Positions 32,805 to 44,349 of a DNA stretch of 64,000 nucleotides are shown here, in pieces. Each line of letters opens with the position of its first letter. Within the stretch, counting starts at the first letter, position 1. The position numbers and the translations under genes were made by a program. Source of the stretch: Prostheceraeus crozeri (Eukaryota; Platyhelminthes; Polycladida; Euryleptidae); the NCBI GenBank assembly GCA_907163375.1, contig CAJQUW010000460.1, forward strand, positions 558,001 through 622,000, given 5' to 3'. Below the pieces are notes generated by a model, which worked only from the letters and a program-made list of their open reading frames with translations, made no database searches and was not told the DNA's origin.

Positions 32805-35800
32805 CAGGGCTGGGGTGTCGTGCTTTTTTTGACCGACACCGGGTTCGAGCACGACACCGGATTTTGAAAAGCACGACACCGACACCGGATAATAATAATA
32901 AAATTGACTGAATTGCCCGACTTGTCTTTACTTTTGCTTTGTTTTGTGTCCCTGACTTTCTTTTTTTCGTTGTGTATTGATGGAAATAAAGGTTATTTCT
33001 CATAATAATAATAATAATCCTCGAAACACTACAGGTCATGCACTCCTTTCAGGAGACCTATGATCACGAAAAAACATCATTTTCTAAACAAACTGCTTTT
33101 CTAAAAATAATGACAACAAAATGACTCTGAAATTGAAAGTGATGCGATGAATAATGAACAATGCTTATGAAACGTGGTGGAACAATGGATATGATGACTA
33201 ATTGAATAAACAGTGAATGATGACAAAAATGAAGATGCTTATTATGATTACATGTGATAAGGTGATACCGTACCACTCAAAACAATTGATAGGCTTAAAA
33301 CAATCAAAAACACTCAAAACAATTGATTCAGCAATCCACTCAATTCATTCCCAATTCGTGTGAAGGAAGAGGGAAGCGTTCACCAAATCCTCCGCCATTG
33401 AACTTCTCAGATCGGATACAATGAAATGTAGAGATGAAAATAGGCGCTCTACAGATACTTGTGTTGGCGGGAGGCAAGACGCAACTCTGGCAGCTTCACG
33501 GATGTCCACCGGGTACATATGGATGATCTCCCACACATCCTTGCCTTTGAGCCGCCCAATGGACTCCATTTCAGTGATCAATTCATCAATTCTGGAGTTG
33601 GCTTTCTTCGACTTCCCTGCCTTTTCGAGGCGATCAAGTTCTCGAGCAAAAGGGTCACTTTCCTCCTCATCCGAGTTGGTCAAATTCACCACAACATGAG
33701 CAGGCCTATGAGCCACATGAGACACGGAGGATCGTGCCGACTTTATTCGACTGTGAACCTCTTGAAGTCTCTCTCGGCCCCGCTGCAGCTGCATCTCAGT
33801 AAGCAGGAGTCGGTACCGGGCATCCACTAGGACGCCAGCCAGGAAAATGTTATTGTCAAAAAGCGCTTCCTCGCGGCGCTTCATGGAGGCCACAATTTCC
33901 TCGGCGATCATGCCACCTTGGCGTTCAAGACAATAGATGAGTCCTTTCCATTCCTTCAAGAACGCGCCAGGAGTCAAAGACGCAGATTGAAGTCGAAGTG
34001 TGACATGATAGGGTTCTGCGAGGAGTTTGACAAGGCGTTCGACATCTTCCCATTGGGCCTCAGTGAGATAAACAGCCTCCGCACCAATATTCCGTATAAC
34101 AGTCTTCAATTCGGTTAGACGCAGCACCATAAGGTACGTGCTACCCCAGCGAGTGTTCTGGTCAAGGATTGCTCCCTTCTTGTTCTCAGAGTTTCGTCGC
34201 ACAATTTCGTCGAGATGAGGCACGCGAAGTGCAACCGCGATACCTCGGAGCTTCGCGATGAGACGACGAGCGCATTGACCCTTCAGTCCATCTCGAATTG
34301 CCAATTGAAGGGTGTGAATGGCGCATCGCATGTGATGGATCTGGAAAGATTCCAAGGCAGCCTCTTCTGTCCTCTCTGTACCGTCGTCGTCGTCGTCGTC
34401 CTCCTCCTCCTCCATATCTGCGAAAAATGAAAAATTCGTGGTAATTGCGGGGTTAGATCATTGATAAGGCAAGTTTGCAAGCTTGTCTAGATAAGCCTAA
34501 TTTTTAGGCATGATATAAACCATGCGACAACTGCATAGCCCATGACTCAAACCGGGACAGTCTTAGTGAAACATATAAGATTCCTGGGCTTTAATTGGTT
34601 GCGATTATGGATATTACGGTTTTGAATTGCATGGTGTACACTGTACATGTATGATTTTAATAAGGACAATCTTAAAAACAATGAATAAGCTACATGAACA
34701 TAAAACTTAGACGACAGGAACAATACTTCATATTGGGGGATCTCCACTTCAGTTGCAGCTATAAAAATCAATTTTCAAGTACCAGGTAACGAATTATTTT
34801 GTTAAATGCTTACCGATTTCTCCTTCAAGATCTTCTTGGTCTTTTTCATTGAGCCGTTGTACTGTCTTCGTCATATTGGAGGCATTGTCTACCACACAGC
34901 AGAGAACATTTTCTTTGTCGATGTTGAACTCAGCTAGACATTCCGTAAGAATTGCAGTGATAGCTTCAGAACCATGTCTCTGATTGGTGTCCCGAACTCC
35001 GAGTGTCTTCATTACGGCCTGTAGGGAAGTAGACACCAACGTGTACAGATAAAGAAAGGTAAATGGGCTTATGTAATGTTTTGATGCACATAATTTGTAT
35101 GATGTACTATTAAGGACATCAATTATATAGATTTATTAATTACAAGTTTAAGTAGCATCGGAATGCAACCCTTTTGCAATTAGTTAGTCAAAACAAATTA
35201 AGTGCTAAGTTTCTTATCTCTGCATGTACATTGTACACTCTACTGTGTCACACTAATAGGTAGGCCTATGATTAGTTGTCTGGAGAATGGCTCACCTGTC
35301 CATCCTTGCAAAATTGTACGTTGACTCCAAGATAATTCTTCCTGTGTCTTGTGCATGCGTCAGTCTTCAAGAAAACACACTTATCTTTGAGATCTTGTTT
35401 AAGGTTTTCTTTTCGGGTGTTTGCTTCACGTATGACAAGTTCTCGTACCGAGTGCCGATCCAGAGAGACATTTAGGGATGCAGGTAATTGGCCACTGGTT
35501 TTCCGAAATCCAGGAGACGAAAAAAAAGACAAGGATGCCCCACCACGGACGACCATGTCAATAATGCCATCTTCAAACTCCTTCTTTGTGATCTTGACTG
35601 TTATTGTGCATGCGACTGGAGTGAAGAAGGACTTGATTGATTGCTGTGTTGTCTTTATCTTCTTATTGACAGGTTGTTGAGTATCCTCTTTCTCCTGTGC
35701 GACTACCTTTGCCGCAGTCTTCGTATGACATCGCTGTAGATGCCTCATCAAGGTGGCCCCGCGTGACGGTGCCTGAGGCCCTTCTCCCGTCCATGCACTT

Positions 35801-37417
35801 AATAGGACGCCACATGATTCCGTCTTGCTATTCTTCTCGATGGGCACGATACATTTGTATTTGGTACGATCATCATTCAATACAAAGTGCTCATATCTAG
35901 CTATCTTCTTATCTGAAAGGGATGAACAAATATAGTACATGTATAGTTAACAGCGCAGCACAGATAAAATTAACGAAAAAAGAAATATACATGTTCAGTT
36001 TGTTACTTATTTCTGTAATGGTATATCCTGGGTTATGTAGAGTGGTGAGCCAAGTGCAAAGATGCAGAAATGCACTCTCCAAAATTCTAAGTACTACGTA
36101 TAATAGGCTGAACCTGAACTAGTTCTAGGTAAATAATAGGGTAAGTCTTAATAATAATACGTTTAAAAGCTTTAACAACTAGGCTGCCCTTAAGGCCTGC
36201 ATACAAACCTAGTGGCCCGCCTTACTTAAGGAAAGTGGCCCTCCAGTACCGTTGCGGGCCACTTTCAGCGGCCCACTCCCTTAACCTGGTTGCCAACCAC
36301 TGCTCTACAGTATATAGAGTATAATAGAGTATAGACTATCCATTAACTTAATTAAATGTAAAATACAAAAAGTCTGCATTTTTCAGCTGTTTAGTTACGG
36401 CGTTTGTTCATGAGATGAAGCTCCGTTTGGCAGCCACATATAACGTAAGACAACTGGCGATGCGATGCTCACGGGTGTCGACAAAAATGTGAGTGAGCCT
36501 GATCGATGAAAGTAATTTTACTCTACACTGATTAATTACAAATTACAAGTACCGTATACAATGTAGGCATAGCCTAAGTAGGAATTTTAAAAAAATAATG
36601 ATTAAACGTACCTTCTGGCTTAGGGGGCATTTTCGTTTCCACCGTGACGTGTACCTGAGACGTTGAGACGAAGTGGGACGATGAGATGCCGTAGATCAGA
36701 GACCGCTGTCGTGGATTAAGAATTCCGAGAAAATGAGATTCAAAAAATAAACCATCCAAATATATCAACCAATGATAAGGAAGTACCGTATACAGAGGGA
36801 TGGACGGGTGAACCGTGAACCCACAGTGGGTGATGCGGTGTTCGCTGTCTCCTAGGACAATGCACAGAATGTGGGACAACGTACAAACTCCAACAACTTT
36901 TGACTAAAGGGGAAGTTCTGAACTTGTGCATTGATGATTGATCACTATGACAACGCGTCAGCCCCAGACAATAGCATCAGGCGTAAGAAGCGTGCTAAGC
37001 GCACGCCAAGATGAGAAGCGTCCTCTATGCGTGATAGCCATTGAGATAGAAAAGGGGAGAGCGCTAACCTCACTAGAGGCTTGCACCTCACTACGATCAC
37101 TGACTGGCCTAATCTATCTCAATGGTGATAGCATTCAGAGCACATAGCATAGAGTGTATTAGGGACCTATCAAGGCAAGAAGAAACAAAGGCCTGTCACC
37201 TTGAACTTTTTGAACCTACATGTCGTAGAGTATGCATTAATAACTAATTATGCCTTCCAGTCCGTTTTAGTGAAAATATGACTATTTGCAAAGAGAAGGA
37301 AATCCTTGTGCGATAAAACAATTTATTTTTCCAGCTAAAATTTAAGGTCGGTGTCGTCCCTAAAAATCACGACACCGACACCGGGAAAAAGGGCACGACA
37401 CCGACACCCCAGCCCTG
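32805..37417 (-). mobile_element. Complete hAT transposon with perfect 8-bp TSD
   Basis: The ends CAGGGCTGGGGTGTCG and CGACACCCCAGCCCTG are 16-bp perfect inverted repeats, flanked by CTAAATAC at 32797-32804 and 37418-37425. Both ends carry arrays of the subterminal motif CACGACACCG (three or more copies each), likely transposase-binding sites. The 4613-bp interior holds one intact four-exon transposase gene on the minus strand. A decayed hAT-type terminus (GGTTGCCAACCACTGCTCTA near 36288-36307) in the 5' region suggests an older fragment was captured. Confidence 0.92.
33345..36630 (-). CDS. hAT transposase, four exons, intact 637 aa
   Basis: Minus-strand exons are 36630-36612, 35912-35296, 35018-34814 and 34417-33345. 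All junctions are GT-AG, with GTACGT, GTGAGC and GTAAGC donors, and the phases agree, giving 1914 nt. Residues 16-69 form a BED zinc finger (C27, C40, H64, H69). FLKTDACTRH places an acidic catalytic candidate at D191, and CCVVDNASNM another at D256. Then come an acidic run (EEEEDDDDDD), CAIHTLQL (C312-H315 of the hAT CxxH motif) and NTRWGSTY. The C-terminus is the hAT dimerisation domain, PPTQVSVERLFSSLHFIVSD to the end. It should excise and insert elements with the matching termini in the nucleus. With perfect termini and an open frame it may be active or recently so; domestication is less likely because the termini are intact. Confidence 0.9.
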
Positions 37418-37425
37418 CTAAATAC

Positions 37426-38385
37426 TCATGAAATGATATATAATATATTCCCGTCATGTTTGCCATTGGCGCATTTTTCTATCCTCTTTTCCAGGTTGTA
37501 CTACTTGTAAGTAGTATGAAAATTAAGAAAAGTGGGCAGATTTCAAAAACTAGTCGATTGATTTTTCTGCAAGTTTCAGAGCTAAATCTACATACTTCAA
37601 GGAACGTATTCTGAAGTTTTCAGATATGGCGCAAAAAATTGACTTATTTTTTCTTATTTCTCTCATTTTTCCGACATGTGAGAATGAGGTCTGAACTTTG
37701 ATCAAATCTGAGATCTGAATTCTGATCAAGATCAACAATCATTGATTGCAGAAGTCTGTAGGTCGGATGACGATCTACATCTGCATCTGATTTGCTGATT
37801 ATTTACAAATGGGTATGCTGCACTGATGACGGCAAACAAGTCAGAGACGTTTGTAGTTTCCGTAATGATTTAAATGAGATCTTATTCGCATCTCTTGATT
37901 TTTTTCCTTTCGGTGTTTTGGTATTGTATTGATTAATATACATATATTTTATTCACATGTTGTTATTTTGACAAAAATACTAAGTTTTCAAATGTAGTGA
38001 GCCTGTCGTATTCCTCGGATCACTTAAACCATAGATCTGCGGGCAGATTATATACATGTGCATGCATGTTCACTCTCCTCACAAAGATAATTTCAGGGTA
38101 GTTTCTCAGGCGAGGTACCTAGATATCTGGAATCTATTCTATTAGAGAGATCAGACAATAGCCTGATGAATGAACAGGGAAGCTCCATGAATCTATGCAT
38201 GAATTTGTAATTGTAAATAGAACTGATTTTATTTCATGACTCTACAAGTATATTGTACTGTGGCTGCTGTAAATGACCAATCCATTGACTTTGGCGATTG
38301 ATTAACATTGAATTTCATCATCATATCATCCAATTTAACTGGATTTTGTATTTAAGAGATTTTTATGCTGTACATACTTTTGTTC
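37426..38385. other. Unassigned sequence
   Basis: No coding or mobile-element signal recognised between the hAT and the Penelope-like region. Confidence 0.4.
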
Positions 38386-38408
38386 ACATGAAGATGGCGC
38401 TGTAAATG

Positions 38409-38596
38409 GCCGAAATGTCGTGCGCTCTAAACACGATTTTTTCTCAATTCTATTGTTTATGTATATATATATATATCAATAATAATTTTCGCCATTGACC
38501 AAATGGTCGAAATGTCGTGCGCTCTAAACACGATTTTTTCTCAATTCTACTGTTTATGTATATCTATCAATAATAATTTTCGCCATTGACCAAATG
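38409..38596 (+). repeat. Two tandem ~95-bp pseudo-LTR-like repeats
   Basis: 38409-38505 and 38506-38596 both run CGAAATGTCGTGCGCTCTAA, then ACGATTTTTTCTCAATTCTA, then TTCGCCATTGACCAAATG. Immediately before the first copy, ATGAAGATGGCGC...GGCCGAAAT could form a hammerhead-like stem II followed by GAAA. Confidence 0.8.
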
Positions 38597-38928
38597 AATA
38601 GGTTTTAAAAAAAGAATGACACGGTCAATAAATAAGGTCCTATTTCTGGACTATATATTCGACTGTCTCTTTTATGAGTCCGATGTTAAAAAGATATATA
38701 TATATATATATCTTTATTTTAAAGAAAAAGAAGACGAGGTCAATAACAACATATATTGGAAAGCTTTCGACAAAGGTCTTTTTCAATCCAAAAGTAACAA
38801 TAATCTTAAACCAAGCAAAAAGGAAAGAAGGAAACTAATCTAAGTCATCATATCTAAAATTTAAACGCTGATACAAAAAGCAGACACTATGTAAAAATGG
38901 ACAAGATATCGAAAGAATGTTGTAGTTA

Positions 38929-39216
38929 TCAATTGTAAATAACACTAATACTGGTTCTTTGAGATTTGATGAAATTTCTCTCGCAGACTTTACGTTCATA
39001 GACATTGGCAAAAAACTTCTGTAAAATTTCTATTTTGATGTCACAAGCTGATGGATTTAATTGATGCTTCAAATGAAAATGCTGGTGTACAAGACTTATT
39101 TTGCAATTTAAATGTTCTAAAATTCGCTTCCTCATAGTGCACTGAGTTTCACCAATATAAGTCTGTTGACATTTGTTGCAAGTGATACAACATTTTGAAC
39201 AAGTGATATACAACAT
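38929..39216 (-). pseudogene. Penelope-like GIY-YIG endonuclease fragment
   Basis: The 95-codon frame contains ITCNKCQQTYIGETQCTMRK and RILEHLNCK, then SLVHQHFHLKHQ and ERKVCERNFIKSQRTSI. This matches the Penelope GIY-YIG layout (a C..C pair before Y.GET, R...H, later HF and E). The diagnostic YIG is present and the upstream RT domain is missing. Orientation is opposite to the adjacent plus-strand Penelope pieces. Confidence 0.7.
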
Positions 39217-39239
39217 TTTTCTAAAAACATAAATTGATT

Positions 39240-39461
39240 AATAAAAAATTGATAAATAAAAAACAATGGATCCATCAAAAAAATCACTCAATTGAACAAC
39301 ATAACATCAAACCGAAACAGATTATAGATAGAATGGAAGTACTGACAAGATTCCCAGAGACAAACAGCCTTCAAATCGCCGAGGCCATTTTGATAAAGGA
39401 ACGATGCCCATCTCTCAATGTTAAGGATAAAGGACTCACTAGGCATCTGAATGTGCTATAA
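39240..39461 (+). pseudogene. Penelope-like protein C-terminus
   Basis: The frame ends HNIKPKQIIDRMEVLTRF, then SLQIAEAILIKERCPSLN and GLTRHLNVL stop. The IAEA.LI.E..PSLN...G..R.LN pattern is the usual extreme C-terminus of one Penelope group. The start is truncated. Confidence 0.65.
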
Positions 39462-39729
39462 CTATTGACTCAGACGATATCTTCATGTATGCTATTGATA
39501 TCAGCACGTTTGATAATTTTGCTTTCGTTAAGATGTCCATGATCTAATCATTTTGTCTTCGCTGCTTAAATGCATAGTTTAGAGATTTCAAATCTCATTT
39601 GCAGCATTTTGTTATTTACAGCTTGAAAATGGACAGGTCGTTACCGTCCGAAACGTCGCAAAATATGAGTTACTTTACCATCAAATGGCATTCTTTTATC
39701 ATCTTGAGAACAATATCGCCAGAAGAAAA

Positions 39730-39950
39730 AAGTCAATATAGAAAAACGGAAAGGTCTTTGCATAAATGCATAAAATTGAATCATGATATTAATTACAACA
39801 ACATTTGCAAAAAAAAATGAATTGGTTCCAAAATACACAAAAATTAAGTTATATGATAAAAATCTGCAAAACAAAAAGGTCACTGAACAGTTTCGTTCAG
39901 AATTAGTGGATCATGAAATCAAAAAACAAAAGAAAGATATATATATATAT
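39730..39950 (+). pseudogene. Penelope-like protein N-terminal piece
   Basis: KTERSLHKCIKLNHDINYNN is followed, in a second frame, by NELVPKYTKIKLYDKNLQNK and FRSELVDHEIKKQKKD. It resembles the Lys/Arg-rich N-terminus of Penelope ORFs preceding the RT. It ends at an AT tract where the LINE inserted, and a frameshift lies near 39818. Confidence 0.45.
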
Positions 39951-39972
39951 ATCATCATCATCATCATCATCA

Positions 39973-40503
39973 TCATACGTTTAACGTCCCTTTTTCCGCC
40001 GTTGGCTGGGTTGGACGGTTTCCTCTGATGGCACTTCTCCATCTTCCACGATCCTTGCAGAGATCCTCGCAGAGACCCAATCTCCTGCAATCCCCACGAA
40101 CAGTTTCTTCCCAGGTTGTACGAGGTCGACCTCTGATCTTCCGTCCTGGTATTTCGATCTTCCACACCTTCTTTACCCAATCTTCATCTGGCTTCCGAAC
40201 TACATGGCCATACCATCGCAGTCGCCTTCTTCTCATGGCTTCTTCTACTCCAACCAAGTCAAGCCTTTGGAGGAGCTCTTCGCTGGAGATTCGATCTCGA
40301 AGGGAAACACCACAAAGCCACCTGACCATTCTTCTTTCGGCTCTTACCACCTTCATTTTGTTTTCTGTCTTCATGGCCCATGTCTCACTGCCGTACAACA
40401 TTCTGCTCCTCACACAGGCTTCGTAAACCTTCCCCTTCATCCAGAGAGGTGTCCTCTTGAAGCCAGGAATGGTAACAGCTCGTGGAATCGCTTCCAGCCA
40501 CAA
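39973..40503 (-). pseudogene. RTE LINE C-terminal domain
   Basis: The 176-codon frame contains KGKVYEACVRSRMLYGSETW, RAERRMVRWLCGVSLRDR, RRRRLRWYGHVVRKP and RKIRGRPRTTWEETVRGD. This is the conserved tail of RTE-type RT proteins, here complete to the stop, followed by the ATGATG repeat. Confidence 0.85.
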
Positions 40504-41189
40504 CGTATGCGCGTAAACACAGCTGCATCCGCACCACCACCGCCATCCAACATGTCCCCAAGATAGCAGAACCTGTTCACCACTTCGTAACGCTGCCCTG
40601 CCACATCCACTTCTATTCCGTCACCCATCTTCGTTGCTGATGATATGTCACCTTTACATCGTTTGCATGCAAATCCCCTTGCGGTAGCTGATGTTATGCG
40701 TCCTTTCACGCCACTACATCTCTTGTGTATCCATCTACCGCAGTCCGTGCATCTTATGGAATTTGCACCAACTCCTTTGTTGCACACACCACATGGATAG
40801 ATTCCCGATCGATCTGTATTGCCTGCTCCATCTGAAGATATCATCATCTTCGTCTTTTCGCTGTTCACCTTCAGACCCTTCGCCTCCAAACATGTCTTCC
40901 ACTTCACAACTTTCTCCATGAGTTCCGCCTCGCTCCTTGCCATGATCACCAAGTCGTCAGCAAAGAGAACTTCCCAAGGCAAGCCTTCTCTGGTTTCCGA
41001 CGAGATTGCATCCATGACAATAGCGAAAAGCAGAGGGCTAAGGGCGGAACCCTGGTGCACTCCCACGGTCACCTCAAAGCTGTCGCTCCCGCCTCCACCG
41101 AACGCCACTGATGTCCTCGCATCTGTATACAGAGCCATCACAGCCTTCACTAGCCATTCTTCAACTCCAGATCTTCGGAGAGAGACCAC
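40437..41189 (-). pseudogene. RTE LINE reverse transcriptase, second part, with PHD-like finger
   Basis: It continues RRSGVEEWLVKAVMALYTDA, then VTVGVHQGSALSPLLF (motif B) and EVLFADDLVIMARSE (motif C, FADD, catalytic Asp pair). LKVNSEKTKMM follows. A Cys/His cluster comes next: YPCGVCNKGVGANSIRCTDC, GRWIHKRCSGVKG and FACKRCKG, a PHD-like zinc motif found in many invertebrate RTE proteins after the RT core. It shifts frame again near 40470. Confidence 0.85.
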
Positions 41190-42340
41190 ATCACAATCTT
41201 CCTTGGCACCCGGTCGAATGCCTTCTCTAGGTCAACAAAGGAGAGATACAAATCGGACTTCCTCGCCAAACACTTCTCCTGGAGCTGCCTAACGATAAAA
41301 ATCGCATCAGTAGTTCCCTTCCCGGGCATGAATCCAAACTGCATCGAGTCGATATCAACCTGCGCTCTGATCCGCCTCTCCAACACTCGTTCGTATATCT
41401 TCAATGCATGTTCTGTTATCTTTATCCCTCTATACGACCCACAACAGAGGTGATCGCCCTTTCCTTTGAAGATTGGTATCAGCATACTCATCTTCCAGTC
41501 AGCTGGAATTTGACCTTCCTCAAGAATTGCATTGCACAAACTGGCTAGCCACTTCGAAGAGAGGGCTCCACATGCCGTCATCATCTCCACTGTCACACCA
41601 GAAGGACCAGCCGCTTTGCCCAGAGATGACTCTTTCAAAGCACTTTCGAACTCTGAAATTTCAAGCCGACAACACGGTCCTTGAACGGGGTCACTTTCTG
41701 AAACGCCATCCCAATCATTCTCGATGTTCATCAACCTTTCCATATGCTTCTTCCAAACTGTCATCACCTCTTCTTTCGTCGCAACTATGTCTCCGTGCTC
41801 ATTTTTCATGCATGTTGGGCCGATCACATCTCTACTTTCCCTCGCTTTTTGCTTTGCAACTTTGAAGAATGACTTCTTCCCCTTCTCGTTCGTCATTTGC
41901 TGTGCCAGCTCTTTACGCTTTTCCTCCTGTGCGTTCCACACCATTCTGCGTGCACTCCGCCTCGCTGTCCGGTAGGCTTCAAGATCTTCGTTGGTGCCCG
42001 ACTTTTTCCATTTCAACCACAGAATGCGCTTCAACTCCACCGCATGTGCTACTTCATCGCACCACCACCATGTCTCCTTGTGCCTCGCTGGCCCTTTCGT
42101 GCGCCCACACACTCCATCAGCTGTTTGGAGCCAAACTTGCTTCATGCCCTTCCATTTCATCTCCACACCGGACGCATCAGTGACCTCGCGTTCTCTCTTG
42201 CTGACCAGCTCTAGGAAAGCGGCACCGATCTCTGGCTTCGTCAGTTCCCAAACCTTCAGTTTTGGCACAAACTTCTCTTCAACTTCACTCTTGTTCTCAT
42301 TTCGATGTCGGCTACGACAAGACGGTGCTGAGACACACAT
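41150..42340 (-). pseudogene. RTE LINE linker and reverse transcriptase, first part
   Basis: After a linker with MKWKGMKQVWLQTADGVC and AEEKRKELAQQ-like helices come LGKAAGPSGVTVEMM (RT motif 0-1) and QIPADWKMSMLIPIFKGKGD. CGSYRGIKITEHALKIYERV, FGFMPGKGTTDAIFIVRQL and LSFVDLEKAFDRVPR (motif A with catalytic Asp) follow. It shifts frame after KIVMWSL near 41170. Confidence 0.85.
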
Positions 42341-43218
42341 TCTTCACTTGCAATCACCTTCACATCTTTTACGGTCTTCCGATCCTCTTTCCTCAACATC
42401 ACATAATCTATCTGGCTGCAAGCATTTCCTGAGGCATACGTAATTAGATGATTAGTAGACTTCTTGTAAAATGTGTTGCACACCACCATTTGAGTCGCAC
42501 TTCCGAACTCCAGAATGCTCTCTCCTTCTGTGTTTCTCACACCATACCCAAATCCTCCATGGACGCCATCGAAACCATCAGCGGTGCTTCCCACATGTCC
42601 ATTTAAGTCTCCTCCAAGAAGAATAGACTCAGACGAGGGTATGTCACTAACAGTTTCATGCATCAGGTCCCAGAACTGCAGTTTCTCGGCAATACTCCTT
42701 CCAGATTGTGGCGCATAAGCTGAGATGACATTGGCGATGCGATGACCCATCACCAGCTTAACCACTAGAATCCTCTCGTTGAGTCTCTTCACGCTTACGA
42801 CTTGCTCGGCAAACTTCTCTGCAACGAGCACTCCAACTCCCGACGTACCACCCGAGCAACCTTGCCAGAAGAACTTGAACCGTGAACCTGACGATCCCAG
42901 CCAACGAGCACTACCTCCTTTCCATCTGCTCTCCTGGACACAACATACTTCGACCTTTCTTCTCCTCAAGACCTCCACCACCTCTCCTGACCTCTTCGAC
43001 ATACTGCCCACATTCCATGAGCCAAATCTCATGATTAACTTTTGATTATCGTCCCCGGTGATTCTTCGCACCCCCTTCCTAGTTAAAGGCTGCCGGGCAC
43101 TGGGGGCCATTCCATTTCGAACTGTCATCATGTTGAGTTTTTGGTGCTGAATTTTTACCGACCGCATGCCCTTGCTGACGCCAACCACAGTTCTAAGCGG
43201 TGGGCCTAGCCTTTCCAA
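42256..43218 (-). pseudogene. RTE LINE endonuclease domain
   Basis: The 320-codon frame holds an EEP-type nuclease. Its motifs include MRFGSWNVGSMSKRSGE, CCVQESRWKGG (catalytic Glu motif), ISAYAPQSG, LLGGDLNGHVG, CSQIDYVMLRKED and SQHRLVVADI (SDH-like His motif). All main nuclease motifs are present. It nicks target DNA to prime reverse transcription. The frame shifts near 42300 before the RT portion, so a single polypeptide cannot be made as read. Confidence 0.85.
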
Positions 43219-43510
43219 GCCTAAAGACTGGAGTACCTACAAGGCAGCAGGATTGCTTGGCACAAGCACTTCAATCACAGGAGTGGAGACCAGGACTACC
43301 AGCGGGACATGTTCCGGTGCCATCGGGCCCAGACCTGGGGTAAGGTGCTACTCCTCCTCCTGCGATCGGGGATGCATTTTTACGTCATGCCCAGGACCTA
43401 CCGCCACTCAATAACAAGCAAACCACCTAGTCAAGCAAATCTCAACATTTATGAAAACCATGCCAAGATTTACGAAGTGTCATTTTGATCTTGGCCTTTT
43501 ATGGAACGAG

Positions 43511-43998
43511 GCCAAAAATATATATATATATATAATAAGGAGAAAGAAGACTAGGTCAATAAAAACATAGATTGGAAAGCTTTCGAAAAATATAAAAAGT
43601 CTTCCTTTTCCTTAAAATAATTCAGGTGAATGGTGAACCGTATTTATAAACAAATAAATATATGCTGCATGTGTATATGCACGTATATTAGAAATAAAAG
43701 TGCTTTAGGATAAATTTAAGTATTAGTATTAACCAAAACAAATATAATAATACTACAAATTTTCAAACTGCAACAACAGTCCGTCATCAGGTAAAAGGAT
43801 AATGAATGCAAAAGGAATTAAAATGTGAAAAATTAAGGAAGAAGATATCTGCTGTTTGAGATGTAAGTAGATGTCATCGATATCGATATTCCGATTTATA
43901 GAAGAGTCCGATGAATATCACGCCTCCATAAATTCTCAGCCTCTTTTGTGGTTGCAGGAATTCAGCGGTTTGGATCCCTTCCAATCGAAGAAAGGAAT
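43511..43998. other. Continuation of Penelope-like sequence, then unassigned
   Basis: AGAAGACTAGGTCAATAAAA and GATTGGAAAGCTTTCGAAAA at 43537-43590 closely match 38728-38776. This shows that Penelope-like (minus-oriented pseudo-LTR-type) sequence lies on both sides of the LINE. From about 43620 on, nothing recognised. Confidence 0.5.
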
Positions 43999-44244
43999 TA
44001 CAATCTGGGCTTAGTACTTTTCGTTTAATCAGAGAAAACATACAAAATTTCATTTTAGCCAAAACCTGCAATCTGTGTCCCATTCGATTTACGTGTTTTT
44101 CTTTGATCATGTCTGACAAGAAGACGAACTCATTAGAACTCGGCAGACGTGCCAATTCGTAGTAGGCAAAAGATGTACATCATTCTATGAAAGTCTCACT
44201 TTCGGCCTCGTTCCCTGCAGAAACTCGTTCTGGCTGCCGGACTA
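43999..44244. mobile_element. Foldback element, single arm (half copy)
   Basis: It matches the right arm of the elements at 20306, 54880 and 62949, ending GCTCTGGCTGCCGGACTA-like sequence at 44244 (GTTCTGGCTGCCGGACTA here). The left arm is missing. Confidence 0.75.
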
Positions 44245-44315
44245 AAGGGGGACTGCGTGGAAAACGCTGAAAATCAACACATCTGTGATTGGAATAGTGT
44301 GATATCAGTATCGAA

Positions 44316-44349
44316 CAGTCAGTCTAGAATCTAGACTCTAGATTGACTG
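44316..44349. repeat. 34-bp palindrome of CTAGA units
   Basis: CAGTCAGTCTAGAATC is mirrored by CTAGATTGACTG around TAGACTCTAGA. No function assigned. Confidence 0.6.

Larger units (their letters stand above)
38386..39950. mobile_element. Penelope-like element fragments in both orientations
   Basis: The region holds a minus-strand GIY-YIG endonuclease fragment (38929-39216) and a plus-strand C-terminal piece (39240-39461). A plus-strand pseudo-LTR-like segment and a plus-strand N-terminal piece (39730-39950) follow. C-terminus, then pseudo-LTR, then N-terminus on the same strand is the order expected from tandem partial copies, which are typical of Penelope elements. Motifs of the form GTC(C)GAAA(A/C/T)G(T/C) at 38411, 38509, 39647 (plus) and about 38765 (minus) resemble hammerhead-ribozyme cores of pseudo-LTRs. 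An RTE LINE then interrupts the region. Confidence 0.65.
39951..43510 (-). mobile_element. RTE-clade LINE, near full length, frameshifted
   Basis: On the minus strand it carries a 5' leader (about 43510-43219), apurinic-type endonuclease, reverse transcriptase, a PHD-like zinc motif and a conserved C-terminal domain. It ends in a short ATGATG repeat (minus strand; 39953-39976), the usual RTE tail. It sits within AT dinucleotide runs (39938-39952 and 43516-43533), possibly the target duplication, and splits the Penelope-like region. A 45-bp relic of the same 3' end lies near 61243-61290. Confidence 0.85.

Noticed and set aside
36183..36310. Second hAT MITE inside the intact hAT
   Set aside because: Only one terminus-like sequence (GGTTGCCAACCACTGCTCTA) is visible; no partner end or duplication.
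41473..42443. Several long plus-strand frames over the LINE
   Set aside because: Antisense shadows of the RTE endonuclease and reverse transcriptase.
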